Shown in pieces: positions 1 through 7,333 of a DNA stretch of 64,000 bases (positions are counted from its first letter, which is position 1; the number at the start of each line of letters is the position of its first letter). This DNA is from M30B80 sp965656935 (GTDB lineage Bacteria; Pseudomonadota; Alphaproteobacteria; Rhodobacterales; Rhodobacteraceae), in contig CBFHMG010000009.1 in the NCBI GenBank assembly GCA_965656935.1, positions 1 through 64,000 of the forward strand, given 5' to 3'. Below the pieces are notes generated by a model. It did not search any database and was not told the origin of the DNA. It saw only the letters and a program-made list of their open reading frames with translations. The position numbers were made by a program, and so were the translations under genes.

Positions 1-238
1 AGAATGCCAATCTTTGTAGCCTTCTGCCTTCGTCATAGTCTTGTCTGCGCAGTATCGCCTTATCTATTGTATTAAAGTAGTGCCTTATGTCTTTGTGCGC
101 CTTGTAATCGTGTATCTCTGTGCCATCAAAGTATTTTGCTGTACCAAATATCCAAAATTGTTGTTGTGCAACCCAAGTTGCACCTTCTGCCTTAATGCGT
201 TCGCGTAGTTCGTGTTCTGCATATTTGTTGTGGTTCAT
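1..238 (-). CDS. Hypothetical protein, N-terminal part only (cut by window edge)
   Basis: The minus strand is open from an ATG at 238 to the left edge, giving 79 residues without a stop. The protein begins MNHNKYAEHELRERI and has an aromatic, basic stretch (QQFWIFGTAKYFDG) followed by HKDIRHYFNTIDKAILRR. I do not recognise the family with confidence. The mix of basic and aromatic residues and the company of small AT-rich genes would suit a replication or DNA-processing protein of a small phage or plasmid, but this is inference only. It is divergent from the gene at 304, and the 65 bp between the two starts would hold both promoters. Codon use is AT-richer than in the genes after 1.7 kb. Confidence 0.6.
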   Translation of the reverse strand, partial: MNHNKYAEHELRERIKAEGATWVAQQQFWIFGTAKYFDGTEIHDYKAHKDIRHYFNTIDKAILRRQDYDEGRRLQRLAF

Positions 239-303
239 CGATAAATACTTTGTGTGAGCATCTACAAATTGCTCACGTGTATTTATGCACGAGGTGAGAA
301 ACA

Positions 304-633
304 GTGACGAAAATGGTTTTGGAAGAAATTAAACGAGAACTTATGGCTGCGAACGCTGTTAAGGGTGAAGAAGAATTTTGTGTTGGGTGGCTTGGAAAGA
401 ACGCAAGTTATATGCGCACTTTAAGGTTTCAAAATTTACAGCCAAGCGCAGATGCTTTGGCTGTCTGTGCAAGTAAATTGAATTATTATCGTGCAAAACT
501 TGAGCGTGGCAGCGAAGCACGACATAGGGCTTGGGCAGAGCGTTTTGCTGCGCTACACGAAAAGTGTGCTGCTGCATTAAACGAACAAGCAGAAGCAAAG
601 TGGCGTGTTGCAGAACGAATGGGTGCTGCTTGA
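304..633 (+). CDS. Small hypothetical protein, DUF6626-like
   Basis: This is a 109-residue protein starting at GTG 304, chosen because GAGGTGAG lies a few bases upstream. The core, FCVGWLGKNASYMRTLRFQNLQPSADAL, resembles the short WLGR-S-Y...P-S-AL segment of small alphaproteobacterial phage proteins that I recall as DUF6626; this is recognition from memory, not a search. The rest is alanine-rich and helical, with Lys/Arg/Glu runs. There is no signal peptide or membrane segment. It heads a plus-strand series of short genes with tight spacing, and its codon use is AT-rich compared with the chromosome to the right. A helix-turn-helix-like accessory role is possible but unproven. Confidence 0.55.
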   Translation: MTKMVLEEIKRELMAANAVKGEEEFCVGWLGKNASYMRTLRFQNLQPSADALAVCASKLNYYRAKLERGSEARHRAWAERFAALHEKCAAALNEQAEAKWRVAERMGAA

Positions 634-634
634 A

Positions 635-733
635 ATGGGTTTTGCAGAAAGAAATTTTGCGGCGCAGTTTCTTGTCGTGAAGTACTTACAGATTTTGGGT
701 GGTGATTTTGCACATATGGGGGTGTTGCATTGA
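635..733 (+). CDS. Very short ORF (32 aa), probably translationally coupled
   Basis: An ATG one base after the preceding stop opens a 32-codon frame (MGFAERNFAAQFLVVKYLQI...). Its TGA at 731-733 overlaps the TTG start of the next gene at 730. This start/stop overlap on both sides is the main argument that it is translated. The product has a short hydrophobic middle, but it is too short to assign. It could be only a leader peptide that couples translation of the following gene. Confidence 0.35.
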   Translation: MGFAERNFAAQFLVVKYLQILGGDFAHMGVLH

Positions 734-1038
734 GTGCTTTGGCTGATGTGCAACGTGCGCTGAATTTGATTAGGCAGATAACGAGTGAGGAACGAGCAGC
801 AGTGCGCTTGGAGGTAGTACGCTTGATGGCAAGTGCGATTGCGGACGAGGCGCGAGACATTGAGCAGAGCACTGCTCCAAAACAAAAGCAGCGTCGCGCT
901 GTGCGCAGTGTGCCTATACCCAACTCGCCAAACGCACCCAAATTCCCCCAAGTTGCACCAATGCAGCCTTCACAGCAGCAAAAGCAGCAGCCCAACACGC
1001 AGCCAATCCAACCCATCAAGCCCATAGCCCCCAAGTAG
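730..1038 (+). CDS. Hypothetical protein with proline/glutamine-rich tail
   Basis: This is a 102-residue protein from TTG 730, preceded by the G-rich stretch GGGGGTG at a suitable distance. Residues 1-50 are predicted to be helical (ADVQRALNLIRQITSEERAA). Residues 55-102 are low-complexity, rich in Pro, Gln and Lys (for example QPSQQQKQQPNTQP), which suggests a disordered tail. No known domain is recognised. It overlaps the 32-codon frame before it and belongs to the same AT-rich accessory group. A small phage-encoded structural or DNA-associated protein is possible; nothing in the sequence decides it. Confidence 0.5.
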   Translation: MSALADVQRALNLIRQITSEERAAVRLEVVRLMASAIADEARDIEQSTAPKQKQRRAVRSVPIPNSPNAPKFPQVAPMQPSQQQKQQPNTQPIQPIKPIAPK

Positions 1039-1039
1039 T

Positions 1040-1064
1040 GCTTACATCGAAAAACGATGTAAGC
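1040..1064. repeat. Perfect 10-bp inverted repeat with AAAAA loop
   Basis: GCTTACATCG at 1040-1049 and CGATGTAAGC at 1055-1064 are exact complements around a five-A loop, immediately after the stop of the preceding gene. No T-tract follows on either strand, so a simple intrinsic terminator is unlikely. It may be a regulatory or replication hairpin. Confidence 0.6.
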
Positions 1065-1079
1065 TTGCTGTGCAGTGGT

Positions 1080-1108
1080 AGCGTACAGCGTGTGTAGTAA
1101 GCGTACAG
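1080..1108 (+). repeat. Two direct repeats AGCGTACAG, 20-bp period
   Basis: AGCGTACAG occurs at 1080-1088 and again at 1100-1108, just after the hairpin and in the 220-bp gap before the lipoprotein gene. A 20-bp period is close to two helical turns, as expected for a protein-binding repeat, but two short copies are weak evidence. Confidence 0.35.
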
Positions 1109-1258
1109 TGGGGTGGAGGGCAGTGGACTGCTGTTGGCTGCTACGCGCTGCGAGGGCGCTGCGTGTGCGTTTTCTAGTGGACATTGACAGTTTCAGCGCT
1201 ACCGTTCTTGTAGCAGATTGGCTGAGGTTCTGGCATAGTGAAACGAGAAGGAAATGCT

Positions 1259-1540
1259 ATGTTTCGTAAAGGATTTTTACTGACAATTTGTATTACGCTT
1301 GGTTTGGCTGGTTGTGTGTCTACTGGTCCTACTGCTCGTTGGTACTTGCTTGATGGGCGACAGTTTGATGCAGGAAAATTTGATAGGGATTATAATCTTA
1401 CCTGTTTCCATGCCTACATTAGGCACATAGAGCAGCCACGCTATGAATATCTTCAATATCAACCAGACGGGAATGGGTACGAGCAAGCGTTTAATGAGGC
1501 GTGTATGCGACGTTTGGGTTGGGGTGTAGTGTATGAGTGA
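1259..1540 (+). CDS. Small putative lipoprotein
   Basis: The start is placed at ATG 1259, because AGAAGGA precedes it and the protein then opens with a typical lipoprotein signal: MFRKGF, a hydrophobic core, then the lipobox LAGC with Cys at residue 19. An in-frame GTG at 1238 would add seven residues before the signal and is less likely. The mature part is about 75 residues with several aromatic residues and two Cys. I recognise no domain. It lies in the AT-rich accessory stretch, so a phage-borne lipoprotein (for example a lysis or exclusion protein) is conceivable but not shown. Sec export and lipidation at the inner or outer membrane are inferred from the signal alone. Confidence 0.6.
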   Translation: MFRKGFLLTICITLGLAGCVSTGPTARWYLLDGRQFDAGKFDRDYNLTCFHAYIRHIEQPRYEYLQYQPDGNGYEQAFNEACMRRLGWGVVYE

Positions 1541-1717
1541 TAAGAGAATCTGCAGTGCATCATCCATCTGTTTGTCAAAAGCTCATATTTGAGCTGATTA
1601 TGGTTAGCAGGAGATTAGCATATTTTTTGTGTCACTATAAATTATTGAATAAAAATAATTTTTTGAGGTATTGAATAGCGAAGCGTTAATCGCGTCTCCG
1701 CGCGATCCCGAAAAACC
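1541..1717. other. AT-rich intergenic junction
   Basis: No gene is seen here. The stretch contains an 8-bp inverted repeat, AAATTATT (1639-1646) and AATAATTT (1654-1661), and then composition returns to the chromosomal average near 1690. This is where the accessory stretch meets the resident chromosome, so an element boundary or attachment site may lie here. No duplicated core could be identified because the other end is outside the window. Confidence 0.35.
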
Positions 1718-1748
1718 AAAAAGGCCACCCTGCGCGGGTGGCCTTTTT
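1718..1748 (-). terminator. Intrinsic terminator of the chemoreceptor gene
   Basis: A 13-bp perfect stem (AAAAAGGCCACCC against GGGTGGCCTTTTT) encloses a five-base loop, with T-runs on either strand. It sits 22 bp beyond the stop of the minus-strand chemoreceptor gene and would also stop leftward or rightward read-through. Confidence 0.85.
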
Positions 1749-1770
1749 GTTTGGAACGGATGGGGCTGGG

Positions 1771-3183
1771 TCAGTTTGGCTGCGCCAAGCCCGCATTGCG
1801 CATCATCGCTGCGTATTCCTGCAGCATTGCGGGGGACACTTCGGCCTGCGCGTGCTGATCGAGTTTAAAGAACTGCAATTCCTTGGTCAGACCTGTGGCC
1901 GCTTGGGTCAGGTTGCCGCTGTCTTTTGACAATTCCTCCGCCAATGTGGCGTTTTCTTGCGTCACGGTCTCCATATTGGAGACGGCGCTGTTGATGTCGC
2001 CCAAGGCGGTGTTCTGCTCATTCACGCCCGTGACGATTTCCTCGATATTGCTGGTCAATTCCCCAATATCATCGAAGATGCGGCGCAGCTCTTGGCCCGT
2101 TTTATCGACGAGATCGACACCGCCCGTTACATGTTTCTGACTTTCGGCGATCAACTCGCTGATTTCACGCGCGCTATCGGCGCTGCGCTGAGACAATTGC
2201 CGCACTTCCGAGGCCACAACGGCAAAGCCGCGTCCCGCAGCGCCAGCGCGTGCCGCCTCAATCGCGGCGTTGAGCGACAGAAGATTGGTTTGCGCGGCAA
2301 TATCATCAATCACCGAGATAACCTGCGCGATCCGGTCCGAACTATCCTTGATCTTATGCATCGCAGCGATGGCGTTCTGGACCACTGTTTCGCTTTCATT
2401 GGTGCGATCACGGGTAGTATTGGCCCCTGTCAAAACGCGGCGCGCGCTCTCGACACTGGCCTGTGTGGAGGAGGTCAACTCTTCCACCGCGGCGGCGGTC
2501 TGCTCGATTTGCGAGGCTTGGTGGGTTGCGCGGCTAGCCAATTCGCCCGAGGCATTGGTGATGGCCTCGCCGATGGTATGAACCTCGCCACTGACGGCGG
2601 TGCCATTGCGCATCAGATTGGACATATGCGAGACCGCCTCATTATAGGCGGTGGCGATTTTGGCCATATCGGGCAGGGAGCTGATCGCGACCCGCGTGGT
2701 CAATTTACCATCGCGCAGATCAAAGAGTGCTTGTGCGACCTCTTCAATCGCGGTGACCCGTTCCGTGATGTCAGTGGCCACTTTGACCACACGGGTCAGG
2801 GTGCCATTTTCATCCTTGACGGGGGCATAGGTTGCTTGGATCCAGATCTTTTTCCCAGTTTTGGTGACGCGCGGGAATTGGTCGGTAAAGCTGCGTCCCG
2901 CCTGCAAATCGGCCCAGAAGGTTCTGTATTCTTCGCTCTTGCCATAATCGGGATCGACAAAGATCGAATGATGGCGCCCTGCCACTTCGTCCAGAGGGTA
3001 TTCGACAGCCCCGAGGAAATTCGGATTGGCGGTGATGATCGTGCCGTCCATCTTGAAATGGATCACGGCTTGCGTGTCATTGACCATTTTGATCACGGCC
3101 GCATCGGCCTCGGCCTCCGCGCGAGATTGGATGTCCTCGTGTAGCGTGTCGTGATGAGCAGAGGTGGGGCGCTGGTAAGTCAT
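1771..3183 (-). CDS. Soluble PAS-domain methyl-accepting chemotaxis protein
   Basis: This 470-residue protein has no transmembrane segment. Residues about 28-140 form a PAS fold (MDGTIITANPNFLGAVEY; later VTKTGKKIWIQATYAPVKD and KVATDITE), of the kind that binds flavin, haem or small ligands. A short HAMP-like linker follows, then a long coiled-coil signalling domain with the conserved hairpin tip AAQTNLLSLNAAIEAARAG and GRGFAVVASEVRQL. It therefore probably senses an intracellular or redox cue and signals to CheW/CheA. No che genes are adjacent, so it is an orphan receptor. It is transcribed away from the ABC transporter genes and ends at a strong terminator. Confidence 0.93.
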   Translation of the reverse strand: MTYQRPTSAHHDTLHEDIQSRAEAEADAAVIKMVNDTQAVIHFKMDGTIITANPNFLGAVEYPLDEVAGRHHSIFVDPDYGKSEEYRTFWADLQAGRSFTDQFPRVTKTGKKIWIQATYAPVKDENGTLTRVVKVATDITERVTAIEEVAQALFDLRDGKLTTRVAISSLPDMAKIATAYNEAVSHMSNLMRNGTAVSGEVHTIGEAITNASGELASRATHQASQIEQTAAAVEELTSSTQASVESARRVLTGANTTRDRTNESETVVQNAIAAMHKIKDSSDRIAQVISVIDDIAAQTNLLSLNAAIEAARAGAAGRGFAVVASEVRQLSQRSADSAREISELIAESQKHVTGGVDLVDKTGQELRRIFDDIGELTSNIEEIVTGVNEQNTALGDINSAVSNMETVTQENATLAEELSKDSGNLTQAATGLTKELQFFKLDQHAQAEVSPAMLQEYAAMMRNAGLAQPN

Positions 3184-3427
3184 AACTAGGGTCCGAGAAT
3201 TTAATAAAGTCGCCTAAATAAACGGACAGTTTGCCGCAACGTTTAGGAGTTTTTTGAAAGAACACCTGCAAAGCTGCGTGACCTATCCGCTGAAACTATG
3301 CTCTGAGGACCCGTCTTCGGGTGCCTTTCGCAGCAATACCCAAGCCCCGTCGAATCCCTTGCGCAGCCCTCTTATTGCCGTAAGGATCATCCAATCTAGC
3401 GGTTGGAAACAGGGTGGGTGTCTTGCG

Positions 3428-4315
3428 ATGCGCGAGACGGGATGGTTCGGCAAGCGTCTGAGAACCGATGCAGCGAAAGGTCTGACCCTTGTCAGCCCGC
3501 CGCTGATCTATGCGCTGGTCATGCTGGCCGCGCCCTTGCTCAGCATCATCCTGTTCAGCTTCTGGACGCAGGATTTCCTGACCATTGACCGCAGCCTGAC
3601 CCTTGCCAATTACCGCGAGGCGCTGACCGACCCGCTTTATGGGGAATTGATGATGCGCAGCCTGCGTATCTCGCTGGCGGTCACCGCCCTGACCGTGATC
3701 ACCGCCTTTCCGATTGCCTATTTCGTCAGCTTTCATGTCGATCCGAGCCGTAAATCTCTCTGGCTGTTTCTGATCACCATTCCTTTCTGGACCAGCTATC
3801 TGATCCGCGTGTTTTTGTGGCGGGTGATCCTTGCCTATGACGGGCCGGTTAATGGCTCTCTCATCGCATTGGGCGTGATCGAGGAGCCGCTGAGCTGGAT
3901 CCTTTATAACGCCAATTCGGTGGTGATCACGCTGGCCCACGCCTATGCGCCTTTCGCCATCCTGCCGATCTTTGTGAGCCTTGAGAAAATCGACCGCAGC
4001 CTGTTGGAGGCCGCCCGTGATCTGGGCGAGAACAAGGTGATGACCTTCCTGCGCATCACCTTGCCCTTGGCCGTTCCCGGTGTTCTGGCGGCCATCCTGA
4101 TCGTGTTTATTCCCACCATCGGCGATTATGTGACGCCGCGCCTTGTGGGTGGGTCGGGCGGAACGATGATCGCCAATATGATCCAGACGCAATTCATGCG
4201 CCTCAATAACGCGCCGATGGGGGCAACGCTGGCGGTGCTGGCGATGGTGATGGTGGCCTCGGTATCGATGGTGCTGATCCTCGTGACGCGGCGCTGGACA
4301 AGGGGGGCGAAATGA
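3428..4315 (+). CDS. ABC transporter permease, PotB/polyamine-opine family
   Basis: This inner-membrane permease has six predicted helices and the binding-protein-dependent transport signature LLEAARDLGENKVMTFLRIT near residue 190, which contacts the ATPase. The start is set at ATG 3428, giving 295 residues and the usual N-terminus before the first helix; the open frame continues upstream to 3254 but without family-like sequence. It overlaps the next permease by 4 bp (ATGA), so the two are translationally coupled. The family moves polyamines, opines or related organic cations. No substrate-binding protein gene lies next to it, so the substrate cannot be inferred from this operon alone. Confidence 0.92.
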   Translation: MRETGWFGKRLRTDAAKGLTLVSPPLIYALVMLAAPLLSIILFSFWTQDFLTIDRSLTLANYREALTDPLYGELMMRSLRISLAVTALTVITAFPIAYFVSFHVDPSRKSLWLFLITIPFWTSYLIRVFLWRVILAYDGPVNGSLIALGVIEEPLSWILYNANSVVITLAHAYAPFAILPIFVSLEKIDRSLLEAARDLGENKVMTFLRITLPLAVPGVLAAILIVFIPTIGDYVTPRLVGGSGGTMIANMIQTQFMRLNNAPMGATLAVLAMVMVASVSMVLILVTRRWTRGAK

Positions 4316-5118
4316 AGGGGCGCGGTCTTCATATCTATGCGGTGATCTATCTGGTGTTTCTCTATGCGCCGATCATCCTGCTGCCGCTTTTCGCCTTTAA
4401 TGACGGCACGATCATCGCCTTTCCTCTGCAAGGCTTCACGACGCGCTGGTTCACCGATCTCTTGGGCACCGAGGCGCTGATCGAGGCGACGGGCAATTCC
4501 CTGTTCATCGCCGTGAGCGTGGCGATCCTTGCCACCTGTCTGGGGCTGTTTGCAGCACGTGCGGGCGCGCGCTATGCCTTTCCTGCCAAAGCGGGGATAT
4601 TGGGCTTTATCATGCTGCCCTTGGTGCTGCCCGAGATCATCGTGGCGGTCTCGCTGCTGGTGGTGATGCTGCAGGCGGGGCTCTCGACAGGGTTATGGTC
4701 GATCATCGCGGGGCATGTTTTGATCTGCACACCCTTTGCCGTGGCCATCCTGCAAGGCAGTTTCGCCAATATGGACCGCAGCCTTGAGGAGGCCGCGATT
4801 GATCTGGGCGAGACGCCGCTCAGCACCTTTCGCCTTGTCACGCTGCCCTTGGTCATGCCTGGCATCATCGCCTCGCTCCTGATTTGTTTCACCATCAGCC
4901 TTGATGAATTTATCATCGCGTTTTTCCTCTCGGGGAATGAGCCGACCTTGCCTGTTTATCTCTGGGGGCAGCTGCGTTTCCCTGCACGGCTGCCGATTGT
5001 CATGGCGCTTGGCACCATTCTTGTGGCGCTATCGGTGGTCTTGTTGATTTTGGCTGAATTTGTCCGCAAGCGTGGTCTCAGACGCGCGGGCCTCAAGGAT
5101 ACTGGAGGGTTCTTGTGA
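4312..5118 (+). CDS. ABC transporter permease, PotC family
   Basis: This is the second membrane subunit of the same importer, 268 residues, with about six helices and the coupling signature SLEEAAIDLGETPLSTFRLV near residue 160. It begins in the last codon of the first permease and overlaps the ATPase gene by 4 bp at its end. Together the three genes give one heterodimeric permease plus ATPase, the normal PotABC arrangement without PotD. Length and hydropathy are typical of the family. Confidence 0.92.
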   Translation: MKGRGLHIYAVIYLVFLYAPIILLPLFAFNDGTIIAFPLQGFTTRWFTDLLGTEALIEATGNSLFIAVSVAILATCLGLFAARAGARYAFPAKAGILGFIMLPLVLPEIIVAVSLLVVMLQAGLSTGLWSIIAGHVLICTPFAVAILQGSFANMDRSLEEAAIDLGETPLSTFRLVTLPLVMPGIIASLLICFTISLDEFIIAFFLSGNEPTLPVYLWGQLRFPARLPIVMALGTILVALSVVLLILAEFVRKRGLRRAGLKDTGGFL

Positions 5119-6221
5119 CCACCCCGAACACAGAACAGCACGCGCCGATCATCCGCCTTCAGGATGTGCATAAATATTACGGCGAGTATCACGCCCTGCG
5201 CGGGATCAGCGCCGAGATCGGGCAGGGGGAGTTCTTCTCGCTTCTGGGGCCATCGGGCTGCGGCAAGACCACGCTTTTGCGCGCGATTGCGGGGTTCGAG
5301 GATATTTCTTCAGGTGCGATCCTGCTTTCGGGGCAAAATATGGAAGGCGTGCCGCCCAATAAGCGCCCGACCAATATGGTGTTCCAATCCTATGCGATTT
5401 TCCCCCATCTCAGTGTGGCCGAGAATGTGGGTTTTGGCCTGCGCAAATCGGGGCTGGACCGCGCTGCAAAGGCCCGCGCCGTGGGCGAGGCACTGGAGAT
5501 GGTGGGGCTGTCGGGCTATGGCGCGCGGGCGGCCCATGCGCTCTCGGGCGGTCAGCGCCAGCGGGTGGCCTTGGCGCGCGCGCTGATCCTCAAGCCCAAG
5601 GTTTTGCTGCTGGATGAGCCGCTCTCGGCGCTGGATAAAAAGATGCGCGAGATCATGCAGGTCGAATTGATCAAATTGCAACGCGAGGTCGGCATCACCT
5701 TCATCCTTGTGACCCATGACCAAGAAGAAGCGCTGGTCATGTCCGACCGCATCGCAGTGATGTTCGAGGGCGAGATCGCGCAATTGGACGAGCCGGAACT
5801 GCTTTATCGTCGCCCCAAGACCAAACGCGTGGGCGAATTCATCGGAGTTATGAATTTTCTCAAAGGCCATGCCTCCCTTGAGGGCAGCAAGATCAGCCTT
5901 GAGGTGGCAGGGCTTGGCAAGGCCGAGATCGAGGCCGAGCAATGCCCTGCAGGCGATGTCGGCGGGGCCTGTGCCGTGGGCGTGCGGCCCGAGACGCTCT
6001 CGATTCTCTTTGAGGGCGAGCAGACCAAGGCCCGTATTGCGCAAGGCATGGTGGATGAGGTCGTCTATTACGGCGATATGACCTATTACGACGTCCGCCT
6101 TGATGGCGCCGAGGAGCCTGTGCGGATTTCGATGCGCAATGTGGTGGGGCGGCCCGTGCTGGAGGTGGGCACCCGCACCCAAGTCACATGGGACCCGCGG
6201 GCCATGGTGCTATTTCCCTGA
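5115..6221 (+). CDS. ABC transporter ATP-binding protein, PotA family
   Basis: This is the 368-residue ATPase that powers the preceding permeases. Visible motifs are Walker A GPSGCGKTT near residue 44, the Q-loop in VFQSYAIFPH, the signature LSGGQRQRVALARAL, Walker B VLLLDEPLSALD and the switch His in LVTHDQEEAL. A C-terminal TOBE-type domain of about 110 residues follows, as in PotA/UgpC-type proteins. Translation starts at GTG 5115, overlapping the permease stop. The last 12 bases overlap, in opposite orientation, the 3' end of the TusA-like gene. Confidence 0.94.
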   Translation: MTTPNTEQHAPIIRLQDVHKYYGEYHALRGISAEIGQGEFFSLLGPSGCGKTTLLRAIAGFEDISSGAILLSGQNMEGVPPNKRPTNMVFQSYAIFPHLSVAENVGFGLRKSGLDRAAKARAVGEALEMVGLSGYGARAAHALSGGQRQRVALARALILKPKVLLLDEPLSALDKKMREIMQVELIKLQREVGITFILVTHDQEEALVMSDRIAVMFEGEIAQLDEPELLYRRPKTKRVGEFIGVMNFLKGHASLEGSKISLEVAGLGKAEIEAEQCPAGDVGGACAVGVRPETLSILFEGEQTKARIAQGMVDEVVYYGDMTYYDVRLDGAEEPVRISMRNVVGRPVLEVGTRTQVTWDPRAMVLFP

Positions 6222-6443
6222 TTTCTTGACGAAAAACGCGCTGCCCTCAGACAGGTCCGCGCTGCCCAGAAATTCATGGCCCTGTTCTTCGCAAAAATGC
6301 GGCACATCGATATGGGCGATGGCATCACTGGCGCACAGCCTTGCGATCTGGCCTGCCTCCATCCCCTCCAGCCGCTTGCGCAAGCGCAAGACGGGCAGGG
6401 GGCAGAGCAGCCCGATGGCATCAATATCGAGATCATATTCCAT
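6210..6443 (-). CDS. TusA/SirA-like sulfurtransferase
   Basis: This 77-residue protein (from ATG 6443; an upstream GTG at 6452 would add three residues) has the family hallmark GLLCPLPVLRLRKRL, in which the Cys of the CPxP motif carries persulfide sulfur. The rest fits the small two-layer TusA fold and ends SEGSAFFVKKSGK. TusA-like proteins relay sulfur for tRNA thiolation or other sulfur trafficking; the particular partner here is unknown. It sits beside, and divergent from, ccdA, which moves thiol reductant across the membrane, so a thiol-related role is plausible. The gene is convergent with the ABC ATPase and overlaps its end by 12 bp. Confidence 0.82.
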   Translation of the reverse strand: MEYDLDIDAIGLLCPLPVLRLRKRLEGMEAGQIARLCASDAIAHIDVPHFCEEQGHEFLGSADLSEGSAFFVKKSGK

Positions 6444-6538
6444 TGCCGCCACGGCTTAAGCCGCGCTGCCAGCCCCGTCCACAAGAATGTGAGAAACTCC
6501 TAGGTGACGGCGGCTGTGAAACCGCATAAGCAGGGGGC

Positions 6539-7291
6539 ATGTTCGGAATTGACCTATATGACGCCAGCCTCCTGCCCGCGATCCTTGTGGCTTTGAGCGC
6601 AGGTATTCTGAGCTTCCTGAGCCCCTGCGTTTTGCCGATTGTGCCGCCCTATATCGCCTATATGGGCGGGATCACGATGGATGAGATGTCCTCGCAAAGA
6701 TCGGCGCGCGCGCGTGCAATTATCGCGGCTTTGTTCTTTGTGCTGGGTCTGTCGACGGTGTTTTTGTTCCTCGGCTTTACTGCGTCTATTTTTGGCCAGT
6801 TTTTCTTGCAAAACCAGATACTTCTATCACGTATTGCAGGTGTTGTGATCATCATTTTCGGCCTGCATTTTCTGGGGCTTTACCGCATTCCAATTCTGGA
6901 CCGCGAAGCGCGCCTTGATGTGGGCGACCGCGGCGGATCGGCCTTTGGGGCCTATATTCTGGGGCTGGCTTTTGCCTTTGGCTGGACGCCCTGCATCGGG
7001 CCACAGCTTGGCATCATCCTGACCTTGGCCGCGACCGAGGCCAGCCTTGCGCGCGGCACGTTGCTTTTGGGAATCTATGCCATCGGTCTGGGTCTGCCCT
7101 TCATTCTGACGGCGATCTTCATCGAGCGTGCCACAGGGGTGATGACCCGCATGAAGCGCCATATGCGCCTGATTGAGCGGATCATGGGCCTGCTTTTGGT
7201 TGCGGTTGGCCTCGCACTTTTGACGGGGGCCTTCTCAGCCTTTTCCTTCTGGTTGCTCGAGACTTTCCCCGCCCTCGCGCTGCTTGGCTGA
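6539..7291 (+). CDS. ccdA: Cytochrome c biogenesis protein CcdA (thiol-disulfide transmembrane transporter)
   Basis: This is a 250-residue membrane protein with six helices. The pair of redox cysteines is visible in SFLSPCVLPIVPPYIAYMGG near residue 30 and in GWTPCIGPQLG near residue 160, which is the CcdA/DsbD-beta pattern. It transfers electrons from cytoplasmic thioredoxin to periplasmic thiol proteins, keeping apocytochrome c cysteines reduced. ccmF and ccmH lie some 52 kb away in this window. The start ATG follows the G-rich sequence CAGGGGGC. The upstream gap of 95 bp contains the 12-bp palindrome CGGCTTAAGCCG. Confidence 0.93.
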   Translation: MFGIDLYDASLLPAILVALSAGILSFLSPCVLPIVPPYIAYMGGITMDEMSSQRSARARAIIAALFFVLGLSTVFLFLGFTASIFGQFFLQNQILLSRIAGVVIIIFGLHFLGLYRIPILDREARLDVGDRGGSAFGAYILGLAFAFGWTPCIGPQLGIILTLAATEASLARGTLLLGIYAIGLGLPFILTAIFIERATGVMTRMKRHMRLIERIMGLLLVAVGLALLTGAFSAFSFWLLETFPALALLG

Positions 7292-7333
7292 TTTCGCCAT
7301 TTCCTTGCCCGATTTAGACGTTACTCTGGCCCC

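Noticed and set aside
1635..1710. XerCD dif-like or attachment site at the accessory boundary
   Set aside because: The AT-rich inverted repeat does not match the dif consensus, and no second copy can be seen.
1957..3144. Long plus-strand open frame antisense to the chemoreceptor gene
   Set aside because: It is the mirror of a clear PAS/MCP gene in a GC-rich genome; its residues are not protein-like and it has no ribosome site.
3296..4192. Long minus-strand frame antisense to the first permease
   Set aside because: It is a shadow of the permease gene, highly charged and of no known family.
6444..6538. Riboswitch before ccdA
   Set aside because: Only a 12-bp palindrome and a G-rich ribosome site are visible; no known aptamer core is present.
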